Below, one piece after another: positions 8,535 to 17,118 of a DNA stretch of 64,000 nucleotides (positions are counted from its first letter, which is position 1; the number at the start of each line of letters is the position of its first letter). The position numbers were made by a program, and so were the translations under genes. Location of the stretch: positions 29,931-93,930 of the forward strand of contig JBNLFS010000059.1 of NCBI GenBank assembly GCA_050305635.1, in the 5' to 3' direction. This DNA is from Thiodiazotropha sp050305635. Its GTDB lineage: Bacteria > Pseudomonadota > Gammaproteobacteria > Chromatiales > Chromatiaceae. Below the pieces are notes generated by a model. That model was not told the DNA's origin. It made no database searches and worked only from the letters and a program-made list of their open reading frames with translations.

Positions 8535-10631
8535 ATGACGGGAAGCCATGCAACGAACCCGACTGAAGAGTCGCTGCCGTTCAAACGGGTGGATTTTCTC
8601 AAAGAGGTGATCTTGAGCCTGCTCGCCGCCGTGATGACCGGTTTGGCCGGGGGAGTGCTGCTGATCCTGCTGGTTTTTGGCTGGGGTAATGCCCAGGCCG
8701 AGGTCTCTGAACAACCCGGCGCCGAACTGCAGCTGCGGAGTCTCGACGGGCGCCTGATCGGCCAGGCGCCCCTGCTCAATACCGATGTCTCCGCGGAGAT
8801 GACCGGTCCCCTGGCCCGGGTTCGGGTGGAGCAGGTGTTTCGTAACATCACCTCCGATTGGATGGAGGGCCGCTATCAGTTTCCGCTGCCCGAAGGATGC
8901 GCGGTGGAGCGCATGCGCATGCAGATCGGAGCCCGGCTGATCGATGGAGAGATCCGCGAGATGGAGGCGGCAAAACGCACCTATGAGCAGGCCCGCAGTG
9001 CCGGTAAGGGAGCCAGTCTGCTGAGCCAGCAGCGGCCGAACGTGTTCACTCTGGCGGTGACCAATATCGGTCCCGGGGAGGCGGTGCGCATCCGCATCGA
9101 GTATCAGCAACAGCTGGTATTCGAAGACCAGGGATACAGCTGGCGCTTTCCGATGGTGATCGGACCCCGCTACCGCCCATCGGGCCCCGGTGTGGAGGGT
9201 CAGCCGACGCAACCGGTGGCGCCCCCGGTGATCGCGGCTCAACCGGGTCTGGTCAATCCGCTCAGTCTGCAGGTGACCCTGGCCGGCGGGGAACAGGTGG
9301 CGGCGGTCACCAGCCGCTACCACCCGGTCGTGGAGGAGCGCGGTGGCGCGCAGCCGGTGGTGATCCGGCTGGCGGATGGTGAGGTCTCCTCCGACCGGGA
9401 TTTCGTGCTGGACTGGCGCCTGCGCAGCGATGCGACGCCCCGGGCCCAGGTGTTCACGGAGCATTGGCAGGGACATGACTATGCGATGCTGATGGTGTTG
9501 CCACCGGTCGATGATCAGGCCAGCCCGGGGCTGCCGAGGGAACTGACCCTGGTGCTGGATCGTTCAGGATCGATGAGCGGACCCTCCATACACCAGGCAA
9601 AGGCGGCCCTGCAACTGGCCCTCGACCGGCTTGCGCCCCATGACCGGTTCAATCTGATCACATTCAATGATCAGAGCCAGTCCCTGTTTTCCCAGTCGCA
9701 GCCGGCCACCCCGGGTAACCTGAGACGGGCCCGGGATTTCATCCAGGGGGTGCAGGCATCCGGTGGAACGGAGATGATGCCGGCCCTGCAGCGGGCCCTG
9801 GGTCAGAGCGAACCCGAGGGTTTTCTGCATCAGCTGGTATTCCTCACCGACGGCAGTGTGGGCAACGAGCAGGCGTTGTTCGAGCTGATCCGTACTCGTC
9901 TGGGATCCCGCCGTCTGTTCACCATCGGCATCGGCTCCGCGCCCAACAGCCATTTCATGGAGCGGGCGGCGGAGTACGGGCGTGGCAGCTTCAGCTATAT
10001 CGGCGCGGTGTCCGAAGTCTCTCGGGTCATGCAGGCGCTGCTCGAAACGCTGGAGCATCCGGCCATGACCGATCTCAGGCTCGACTGGGAAGGTGCGCAA
10101 CCCTTGGAGGTCGAGCCCGGGCAACTGCCGGATCTCTATCTGGGGGAGCCGCTGATCCTGGCGCTCAGGAGTACCACTCTGCAGGCGGGGTTGCAGCTCT
10201 CCGGGGTGCGTGGCGAGACGGCCTGGCAGCAGCGTCTGACGCTGGATGCCGGGCAGATGCACCGCGGGGTGCATACCCTGTGGGCCAGGGCGCGGATCAA
10301 GTCGTTGATGGCCGACACCCGGCTCGATCAGGCCGCGCGGCGCCAAGCGGTGCTTGCCATCGCGCTGGAGCACCAGCTCATCTCCCCCTATACCAGTCTG
10401 GTGGCGGTGGAGCAGCAGCCCTCACGGCCCCTGGAGAAACCGCTCTCGGGGGGTGACATACCGATCAGCCTGCCCCATGGTTGGTCGTCCAAGGCGGTGT
10501 TCGGCAGCCTGCCGCAGACCGCGACACCCGCCGAGCTCTATCAGCGAATCGGGTTACTGCTGTTGCTGTTGGGTGTGGCCATGCGTCACAGGCTTAAATC
10601 CCGGGAGAGCGACACGGTAATCGGCTCATGA
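8535..10631 (+). CDS. Sortase target protein with VIT and VWA domains and LPQTA signal
   Basis: The single presumed substrate of the neighbouring sortase, 698 residues from the ATG at 8535. That start has AGGGAG seven bases upstream; the frame is open to 8421, so two earlier ATGs exist but lack such a site. The order is a hydrophobic N-terminal export segment (about 24-50), a VIT domain (about 55-190), and a VWA domain from about 340 with the metal site DRSGSMSG, then GGTEMM and LTDGS. Near the C-terminus LPQTA (10509-10523) is followed by a leucine-rich helix and the basic tail RHRLKSR, a classic sorting signal. It overlaps the sortase start by four bases. It matches the marine proteobacterial sortase target family. 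Confidence 0.93.
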   Translation: MTGSHATNPTEESLPFKRVDFLKEVILSLLAAVMTGLAGGVLLILLVFGWGNAQAEVSEQPGAELQLRSLDGRLIGQAPLLNTDVSAEMTGPLARVRVEQVFRNITSDWMEGRYQFPLPEGCAVERMRMQIGARLIDGEIREMEAAKRTYEQARSAGKGASLLSQQRPNVFTLAVTNIGPGEAVRIRIEYQQQLVFEDQGYSWRFPMVIGPRYRPSGPGVEGQPTQPVAPPVIAAQPGLVNPLSLQVTLAGGEQVAAVTSRYHPVVEERGGAQPVVIRLADGEVSSDRDFVLDWRLRSDATPRAQVFTEHWQGHDYAMLMVLPPVDDQASPGLPRELTLVLDRSGSMSGPSIHQAKAALQLALDRLAPHDRFNLITFNDQSQSLFSQSQPATPGNLRRARDFIQGVQASGGTEMMPALQRALGQSEPEGFLHQLVFLTDGSVGNEQALFELIRTRLGSRRLFTIGIGSAPNSHFMERAAEYGRGSFSYIGAVSEVSRVMQALLETLEHPAMTDLRLDWEGAQPLEVEPGQLPDLYLGEPLILALRSTTLQAGLQLSGVRGETAWQQRLTLDAGQMHRGVHTLWARARIKSLMADTRLDQAARRQAVLAIALEHQLISPYTSLVAVEQQPSRPLEKPLSGGDIPISLPHGWSSKAVFGSLPQTATPAELYQRIGLLLLLLGVAMRHRLKSRESDTVIGS

Positions 10632-11290
10632 ACCGCCGCAAACGCGGACTGATCTCCGCTCTGTTGCTCAGTGGCGGGCTGCTGCTGGGGCAGGGGGTCA
10701 TGATCGAGGCCAAGGCCTGGCTCGCCCAGGGTTTGATCGCCCGGGCCTGGGATCGCACCCTGGCCGGGGAGCGACAGGTAAGCCCCTGGCCCTGGTCGGA
10801 CACCTGGCCCGTCGCGCGGCTTGGGTTCCCGCAGCATGGTCTGTCCCTGATGGTACTGCGGGGCGACCAGGGTGCCAGCCTGGCCTTCGGTCCGGGCTGG
10901 ACGGAGTCCACTCCGCGACCGGGCGAGGCCGGTGTGAGTGTCATATCGGGTCACCGGGACACCCACTTCCGGGTGTTGCGGGATCTACAGCCGGGCGAAA
11001 TCCTGACGATACAGACATCAGAGGGACAGTTCCTGGCGTACCGGGTGGTGGAGACCGGGGTAGTGGATCGATCCCTGGGCTGGCAGTGGCCGCTGGATCG
11101 CTTCGCATCCGGTAACCCGGAGTTGCTATTGGTCACCTGTTATCCTTTTGATGCCCAGGTGCCCGGTGGTCCCCTGCGTTACCTGGTGCATGCCGAGCGG
11201 ATCGGTGCGACGGTGCCCCGGCCCGACCCCGATGCCCCTGAGGGATCAACCGGTCCGGCGGGGCGGAATCCACCGTCGACTCTGATGTGA
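10628..11290 (+). CDS. Class GN sortase
   Basis: A 220-residue transpeptidase of the Gram-negative sortase class. An N-terminal membrane segment (about 8-28) anchors it. The catalytic set is present: His in SGHRDTHF (about 108), Cys in LVTCYPF (about 165) and Arg in LRYLVHAER (about 184). The ATG overlaps the stop of the target gene (ATGA), so the enzyme and its one substrate are translationally coupled. It is expected to cleave the LPQTA motif of that target in the inner membrane or periplasm and join it to an unknown nucleophile. The last 30 residues are a proline-rich tail. Confidence 0.95.
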   Translation: MNRRKRGLISALLLSGGLLLGQGVMIEAKAWLAQGLIARAWDRTLAGERQVSPWPWSDTWPVARLGFPQHGLSLMVLRGDQGASLAFGPGWTESTPRPGEAGVSVISGHRDTHFRVLRDLQPGEILTIQTSEGQFLAYRVVETGVVDRSLGWQWPLDRFASGNPELLLVTCYPFDAQVPGGPLRYLVHAERIGATVPRPDPDAPEGSTGPAGRNPPSTLM

Positions 11291-11374
11291 AAGGGTGCCC
11301 GATTTCATTCGGTAAGGGTGTTGCGGTGGCCCCCATGACTGCGCAAAGGTGACCTGATATGAGACACTAGCCTG

Positions 11375-12091
11375 ATGAAACCCATTCGTATCTTTCGCCA
11401 TCTGGTCTGTCAGCATCCGGGTTTCCTGGGGGAGTATCTGCAGCAGCGGGGCATCCCCTGGGAGATGGTCTGTGTGGATGAGGCGCACCCGGTTGAACTG
11501 GACGTGGAGAATGTCTCCGCTCTGGTCTTCATGGGGGCCGGGGTGAGTGTCAATGACCGGCTGTCCTGGATGGAGAGTGAGCTGGCGTTGATGCGCAGGG
11601 CCTTGGATCGGGATGTGCCGATCCTCGGGGTCTGTTTCGGCGCCCAGATGATGAGCCAGGCCCTGGAGGGTCAGGTGTACCGGGGTGAGGAGATGGAGAT
11701 CGGCTGGCACCCGGTAAGACTGTGCCGGGAACACGATGAGGATGACTGGTTGACCGGGCTGCCTGACGAGTTCACGGTTTTTCAGTGGCATGCGGATACC
11801 TTCACCTTGCCGCGCGGTTGCCGCTCTCTGATCGAAAGCGATTGCTATCACCATCAGGCGTTCGCCTTGGGTGACCATCTGGGTTTGCAGTTTCACCTGG
11901 AAATGACCGAGGAGATGGTGAAGAACTGGATCCAAAGGTATGGCGGCGATCTGCGTCACCCCTCCGGCTGCCGGCACTCCAGCGAGATGATCCTCCTCGA
12001 TCTGGAGAATCGCGTCGAACAACTGCATCGGATCAGTGTCCGGATGTACGGAAACTGGCTCGACCGGGTACTGGTAAGGAGTCGCGGATGA
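11375..12091 (+). CDS. Class I glutamine amidotransferase-like protein
   Basis: A 238-residue stand-alone GATase1-type hydrolase. The nucleophile elbow GVCFGAQMMSQ holds the catalytic Cys, and QFHLEMTEE holds the His and Glu of the triad. There is no synthetase domain, so either it acts on glutamine for an unlinked partner or it hydrolyses another gamma-glutamyl compound. The gene lies 84 bases after the sortase and overlaps the L,D-transpeptidase start by four bases (ATGA). A link to cell-wall or sortase chemistry is only suggested by position. Confidence 0.85.
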   Translation: MKPIRIFRHLVCQHPGFLGEYLQQRGIPWEMVCVDEAHPVELDVENVSALVFMGAGVSVNDRLSWMESELALMRRALDRDVPILGVCFGAQMMSQALEGQVYRGEEMEIGWHPVRLCREHDEDDWLTGLPDEFTVFQWHADTFTLPRGCRSLIESDCYHHQAFALGDHLGLQFHLEMTEEMVKNWIQRYGGDLRHPSGCRHSSEMILLDLENRVEQLHRISVRMYGNWLDRVLVRSRG

Positions 12092-12813
12092 GGCCCCTGC
12101 TGCTGTTACTGCTGCTCGCCTGGCTGGGTCAGGTACAGGCGGACAACCCGGTCAACCGGGCACAAACCCTGCAACGTCTCGGTCCCGGAGTGGCGGAACG
12201 GATCAAAGCGCGTTTCGACTCGGCGGAGCTGGATTACCCCCCCGAGCGGGTGCAGTTGATCGCCCTCAAGGAGAGTCGTCGGTTGGAGCTCTGGGCCTAC
12301 CAGAAGGGGCGCTGGCGGTTTGTCCACGACTACGCGATTTTTGCCGCCAGCGGCAGCGCCGGACCGAAGTTGCGCGAAGGGGACCGGCAGGTGCCCGAAG
12401 GCTTCTATCGCATCGTGGGGCTCAACCCCAACAGCAACTTTCATCTATCGATGAAGCTCAACTATCCCAATGCCTATGACTGGGTGCAGGCCGGCCGGGA
12501 GGGCCGCATGGCGCCCGGATCCAATATTTACATCCACGGCAGTGCCTGGTCCAAAGGCTGCCTGGCGATCGGCGACCACTACATCGAGGAGCTGTTTTAT
12601 CTGATTACGGATATCGGCATGGATCGGGCCGCGGTTCTGATCGCACCCTTCGATTTCCGGGTGAAATCGGCGGCCACTCCCAGTCAGCCGGAATGGCTCA
12701 GTGATCTCTATACCTACATCAGTCTGCGCCTGAAGCAGTTTCCGGCTTCACAAAAGGTCCAGGATTGCGCCCAGGGTTGTCTGGATGCGCGCTATACAGG
12801 CGCTGGGGATTGA
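12088..12813 (+). CDS. Murein L,D-transpeptidase (YafK-like, YkuD fold)
   Basis: A 241-residue exported enzyme. The signal peptide (about 1-19) is strongly leucine-rich and ends QVQA. The YkuD catalytic motif is clear: His in IYIHGSAWSKGCLAIG followed by the nucleophile Cys in SKGC. Family members cross-link peptidoglycan or attach or release proteins at meso-diaminopimelate. It is coupled to the amidotransferase by an ATGA overlap and lies 0.8 kb beyond the sortase, which raises the question whether it helps fix the sorted protein or remodels the wall around it. That is inference; the fold assignment is firm. Confidence 0.9.
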   Translation: MRPLLLLLLLAWLGQVQADNPVNRAQTLQRLGPGVAERIKARFDSAELDYPPERVQLIALKESRRLELWAYQKGRWRFVHDYAIFAASGSAGPKLREGDRQVPEGFYRIVGLNPNSNFHLSMKLNYPNAYDWVQAGREGRMAPGSNIYIHGSAWSKGCLAIGDHYIEELFYLITDIGMDRAAVLIAPFDFRVKSAATPSQPEWLSDLYTYISLRLKQFPASQKVQDCAQGCLDARYTGAGD

Positions 12814-13037
12814 GCATCAAATCGGACGGGATCAAGTGTAGTGTCCTAAATTAATCCAATATTTTAGAGCGATCCTGGAATGATGTTCCAAATGATCCGC
12901 GGTTATTCTCAAGCGGAGCATGATAACGCGTCGATAGAGGCACGATCCATTTAAGACAGGTAGCGTATTTGAGTTCACCCTTCAATCTATTGAAGAGCTA
13001 CTTTCCGAAAAAAATAGAATTTATTTAGGGCGCTACA

Positions 13038-13727
13038 CTAATCCAGGTTTGCAAGATAGGTCGCCACCGCGCTCATGTCCCGATCGTTGAGCCGGATCGC
13101 AACGCCGGTCATCCATACATTGGTACGTCGGCCGGTGCGGTCCCGGAACTCCTTGAGCATCTTGATGACATAGTCATAACGCTGCCCCGCCAGGCGGGCA
13201 TAGCCCTCCTGACCCCGGCCGTCGGCGCCGTGACAGGAGACACAGACGTTTTTGAAAATCCGCTCGCCTTCTCCAAGGAGTGCCGGATCACCGCCGCCTG
13301 AGGGCAGCATGGTCATGGACTCGTAATAGAGGGCGATCTTGATCTTGTCCTCCAGGGTGAAGGTCTTGGCCAGGTTGCTCATCAGGTAGTCGTTGCGCCG
13401 GCCATCGCCGAAGCGTTGAAACTGATCGACGATATAGGTGGGATTCTGTCCCGCCAGGTTGGGGGTCAAGGGTTTCACGGCCATGCCGTTCGGACCGTGA
13501 CAGGTATTGCACAACACCGTACGGTCCTTGCCTTCCCGGACCATCGCCTGATACTGGCGCTTGTCCTTGGAGATTTCCGCAATCCGGATATCGAGCATCT
13601 GCCGCAGCTTCAATGCCTCTTCGGTATTCTCCACCTCGCTCATCGCGGCAAGCGGGAACAGGGACAGGATCATGCAGGCCAGGGGGAGGAAAACCGGCAG
13701 GTATCGGGAGGTGTATCGCAGCACCAT
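13038..13727 (-). CDS. Di-haem c-type cytochrome (c4/c553 type)
   Basis: About 229 residues from the ATG at 13727, chosen because GGAG lies six bases upstream and a signal peptide follows at once; the open frame runs to 13892. Two haem-binding sites are visible: CNTCHGPNGM near residue 75 and CVSCHGADGRG near 165, each starting a small cytochrome c domain. The duplicated layout fits periplasmic cytochrome c4-like electron carriers serving a terminal oxidase. The linker before the first haem is longer than usual. It stands alone, convergent with the L,D-transpeptidase gene and divergent from mrcB. Confidence 0.88.
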   Translation of the reverse strand: MVLRYTSRYLPVFLPLACMILSLFPLAAMSEVENTEEALKLRQMLDIRIAEISKDKRQYQAMVREGKDRTVLCNTCHGPNGMAVKPLTPNLAGQNPTYIVDQFQRFGDGRRNDYLMSNLAKTFTLEDKIKIALYYESMTMLPSGGGDPALLGEGERIFKNVCVSCHGADGRGQEGYARLAGQRYDYVIKMLKEFRDRTGRRTNVWMTGVAIRLNDRDMSAVATYLANLD

Positions 13728-14106
13728 GAGTGGCTCCATTCGCACGCAATTGTCGAAGCCTAACCCTGATACTGCTTGATTCAGAGCCCCATCTAACGGG
13801 GGATCAAGGTGGGAAGAGCCTTGAACCTGACAGACCGGCCAATCCGGACAGGAGTTCGTCAGGGTTAGGATTAACATAAGTATCGGCCGCATCCAGCTCG
13901 GCTTGATTTTCGGACCGTGAATTTTAGGTAGTAAATGCCTGAAATGCCGCGATCAGGCGGGTTTTACCCGGTTTATGGGGCAGTGTGGCCTGAAATTTGG
14001 TGTCTGGCTGCACTGCTCCCGTTGGATTCTCAAGCGTCGGCTGGGGAATTTTTGTAAGCTAGCCGGCGGTCGGCAACCCACAGCAGGATTCATCGTCAAG
14101 CGAATT

Positions 14107-16437
14107 ATGGTACGTCAAGTCAGGAAAAAAGGCGCGAAAGCACAACCGGGAAAACGTCGGGCAGTCTGGCGTCGCTGGCTCATGATGGGCCTGTTGACCC
14201 TGATTCTGGCCACCTTCCTCTACACCCTGTATCTCGACCGGATCGTGCAGAACCGATTCGCCGGGCAGCGTTGGGCCGTGCCGGCCAAGGTGTTCGGCCG
14301 CTCCCTCGACCTGTTTCCCGGCGCCCCGGTCAGCGCGGCGCATCTGAAAGAGAGTCTGGAGGGTCTGGGCTATCGGCGGGTCAATCATCCAGACCGTCCC
14401 GGACAGTATTCCAGTTACCGGGAGCGGTTTCTGCTGCGCACCCGGCCGTTCCGTTTTCCGGATCTGGATCGACCCAGCGACTACCTCGAGGTGGTCCTCG
14501 ACAGTCAGGGTGTGCGTTCCCTCAAGTATGCCGCCAAGGGGGAGCCGGTCGGTCACTACCGGATCGAACCCCGGCTCATCGGCAGTCTCAGATCGGCGCA
14601 GGGGGAGGACCGCATCCTGCTGCGCCGAAGCGAACTGCCCGATCGGCTGGTGGCGGCCCTGATTGCGGTGGAGGACCGGGGTTTCTATGACCACTTCGGC
14701 ATCGATCCCTGGGCCATCGGCCGAGCCATGCTGGCCAATCTGAAGGCCAGCCGGGTGGTGCAGGGGGGCAGTACCCTGACCCAGCAGCTGGTGAAGAACT
14801 TCTTTCTCACCTCGGAGCGGACCTTCTGGCGCAAGTTCAATGAGGTGCTGATGGCCCTGATCCTGGATCTGCGCTACTCGAAGGAGGAGATCCTTGAGGC
14901 CTATGCCAACGAGGTCTACCTGGGACAGCAGGGGGGGCGGGCGATCCACGGGTTTGCTCTGGCGAGCCGATTCTATTTCAACCGTCCGCTGCAGGAGCTG
15001 GATCTGCCCAGGCTGGCGATGCTGGTGACCCTGGTGCGGGGTCCTTCCGCCTACGATCCCCGCCGGCATCCGCAACGGGCCCGGCAGCGGCGCGATCTGG
15101 TGCTGCAACTGATGGCCGAACAGGGGGTGATCAGTGCCGCCGAAGCCACCGTGGCGCAGGCCGCGCCCCTGGGCATCGAGGCGGGCAGCCTGCAAAGCTC
15201 CGGCAGCCCCGCATTCATGGACCTGGTCCGTCGCCAGTTGCGCCGAGACTACCGTGAAGAGGACTTGAATTCCGGTGGGCTGCGGATTTTTTCCACCCTG
15301 GATCCCTGGCTGCAGGAACAGGCGGAACAGGCTCTGCCGCAGCGTCTGGCGGGTCTGGAGAAGGCCCGTGGGCTTCCCCAGGGTAGCCTGCAGGGGGCCT
15401 TGACCCTGGCGGACGTGGAGACCGGCGAGGTCCTGGCCCTGGTGGGAGACCGCAATCCCCGCTTTGCGGGCTTCAACCGGGCCATCGATGCGGTACGTCC
15501 GGTGGGTTCCCTGATCAAGCCGGCGGTCTATCTCAGCGCCCTGTCGCAGCCGGGACGCTATCAACTGTTTTCCCGGGTGGAGGACACCCCGATTCGTCTG
15601 AAAGGCAGCAACGGGGAGATCTGGGCGCCGAGCAACTACGATCATCAGTCTCATGATCCGGTCAACCTGCAGCAGGCCCTGGCCGAATCGCTGAATCTGG
15701 CGACGGTGCATCTGGGGCTGGAAGTCGGTCTCGAATCGGTGATCGAGAGCCTCTATCAGCTGGGTGTGCGCCGACCCCTGCCGCAGTATCCCTCCCTGCT
15801 GCTGGGAGCGGTCTCCCTCTCTCCCCTGGAGATGACCCAGATGTACCAGACCCTGGCGAACGGGGGCTTCAGCGCCACCCTGAAATCGATCCGCGATGTG
15901 ACCAACGACCGGGGTGAACCCCTCTCCCGCTATCCCCTGGAGATCGAATCCCGGGCCGATTCCAGAGCGGTCTACCTGTTACAGCATGCGCTCAATGAGG
16001 TGACCCGCAGCGGCACCGCCAAGGGGCTGCAGAGCCTGTTGCCGGCCGGGATCGAGGTGGCCGGCAAAACCGGCACCACGGATCAGCTGCGGGACTCCTG
16101 GTTTGCCGGCTTCGACCGGCGCCGGGTGGCCGTGGCCTGGGTAGGCCGGGACGACAATGAATCCACCGGTTTGACCGGTTCCGCGGGGGCCATGCAGGTG
16201 TGGGCGGCCTTGATGAACCGCATCGGCCTCTACTCCCTGGGATCGCAGGCCCCCTACGGCATCGAGACCGTGTCCATCGATCCGCAGACAGGGCTGCTCG
16301 GCGAAGGCTGCCGGGATGCGGTGAAATATCCGGTGATCAAGTCCGGTATGAGTCTGGAGAAGGCCCCCTGCGCCCGCTCCCGATCGTTTCTGGATGAGGG
16401 AGTCGAGTGGTTTCAGGGGCTGATCAAACGACCCTGA
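14107..16437 (+). CDS. mrcB: Penicillin-binding protein 1B (bifunctional PG synthase)
   Basis: A 776-residue inner-membrane peptidoglycan polymerase and cross-linker, taken from the ATG at 14107; the open frame reaches back to 13975, but those 44 codons look non-coding. A basic cytoplasmic tail and one transmembrane helix (about 24-45) are followed by a UB2H-like region, the GT51 glycosyltransferase (EDRGFYDHFGIDPWAIGRA, then GGSTLTQQLVKN) and the transpeptidase. The latter has SLIK as the SxxK motif, an SLN segment and GKTGTTDQ as the KTG box. Length and order match MrcB of other gammaproteobacteria, where LpoB activates it. Confidence 0.95.
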   Translation: MVRQVRKKGAKAQPGKRRAVWRRWLMMGLLTLILATFLYTLYLDRIVQNRFAGQRWAVPAKVFGRSLDLFPGAPVSAAHLKESLEGLGYRRVNHPDRPGQYSSYRERFLLRTRPFRFPDLDRPSDYLEVVLDSQGVRSLKYAAKGEPVGHYRIEPRLIGSLRSAQGEDRILLRRSELPDRLVAALIAVEDRGFYDHFGIDPWAIGRAMLANLKASRVVQGGSTLTQQLVKNFFLTSERTFWRKFNEVLMALILDLRYSKEEILEAYANEVYLGQQGGRAIHGFALASRFYFNRPLQELDLPRLAMLVTLVRGPSAYDPRRHPQRARQRRDLVLQLMAEQGVISAAEATVAQAAPLGIEAGSLQSSGSPAFMDLVRRQLRRDYREEDLNSGGLRIFSTLDPWLQEQAEQALPQRLAGLEKARGLPQGSLQGALTLADVETGEVLALVGDRNPRFAGFNRAIDAVRPVGSLIKPAVYLSALSQPGRYQLFSRVEDTPIRLKGSNGEIWAPSNYDHQSHDPVNLQQALAESLNLATVHLGLEVGLESVIESLYQLGVRRPLPQYPSLLLGAVSLSPLEMTQMYQTLANGGFSATLKSIRDVTNDRGEPLSRYPLEIESRADSRAVYLLQHALNEVTRSGTAKGLQSLLPAGIEVAGKTGTTDQLRDSWFAGFDRRRVAVAWVGRDDNESTGLTGSAGAMQVWAALMNRIGLYSLGSQAPYGIETVSIDPQTGLLGEGCRDAVKYPVIKSGMSLEKAPCARSRSFLDEGVEWFQGLIKRP

Positions 16438-16616
16438 TCCGCAACCGACCCAGGGATATCATTTCGCAAAGCCCCGATTGCTGTTCGAGTGGCTGGACGG
16501 GGTCCAGTCACAGGTTGACCCGCATCAGCGGCCGGTTCGATAGTGTTGGTTGCCGAGTCCGCAGATAGGCTACAATCCGGGCAGAATACAATTCCCTACG
16601 TGTCAGGAGCCACGGC

Positions 16617-17114
16617 TTGACTGTATATGCCGCCGACAAATTGATTGCCCAGGCCCGGGTGCTTGCCGCCGAATACCGGCGGACCATGGGCAAACCTCTG
16701 CCGGGTATCAGCAATGAAATTGCCGAATTCGATGCACTCAAACTACTGCAACTGACACCCAATACCGAAGGGGAAGGGGGCTACGACGCCATCGACCCGG
16801 GGCGGGGCGATAAACGCATTCAGATCAAATCCCGGACGATTTTCGATGAGAGCAAATCCGGTCAGCGTATCGGCCAACTCAAACTGGACAAGGCCTGGGA
16901 CAGCGTGGTGCTGGTCATCATGGACGAGGAGTACCAACCCTGTGAGATCTACGAGGCCGAGCGGGACGATCTGCTCGAGTATCTCGATCAGAACAACAGT
17001 AACCGGGCCAAGCGGGGCGCCATGTCGGTGGCGCGTTTCAAGATCATCGGTCAACGGGTATGGACGCGGGAAGGCGGGCTAGAATTGGAACTCTGGGACA
17101 ACCAGTCCGACTGA
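16617..17114 (+). CDS. Putative PD-(D/E)XK nuclease-like protein
   Basis: A 165-residue cytosolic protein. The start is a TTG at 16617, supported by AGGAG eight bases upstream. An EIAEFDALKLL helix, then GGYDAID and RIQIKSRTIF, give the E...D...QxK pattern of restriction-endonuclease-like folds. There is no recognised modification partner, so a stand-alone restriction role is unlikely. It ends five bases before the helicase gene, and the pair is probably co-transcribed; repair or nucleic-acid processing with the helicase is a reasonable guess. The fold is assigned from motif spacing only. Confidence 0.6.
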   Translation: MTVYAADKLIAQARVLAAEYRRTMGKPLPGISNEIAEFDALKLLQLTPNTEGEGGYDAIDPGRGDKRIQIKSRTIFDESKSGQRIGQLKLDKAWDSVVLVIMDEEYQPCEIYEAERDDLLEYLDQNNSNRAKRGAMSVARFKIIGQRVWTREGGLELELWDNQSD

Positions 17115-17118
17115 GCCC

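Noticed and set aside
14059..15711. 550-codon open frame antisense to mrcB
   Set aside because: It is the GC-rich shadow of the transpeptidase and transglycosylase domains; it has no ribosome site and no protein-like motifs.
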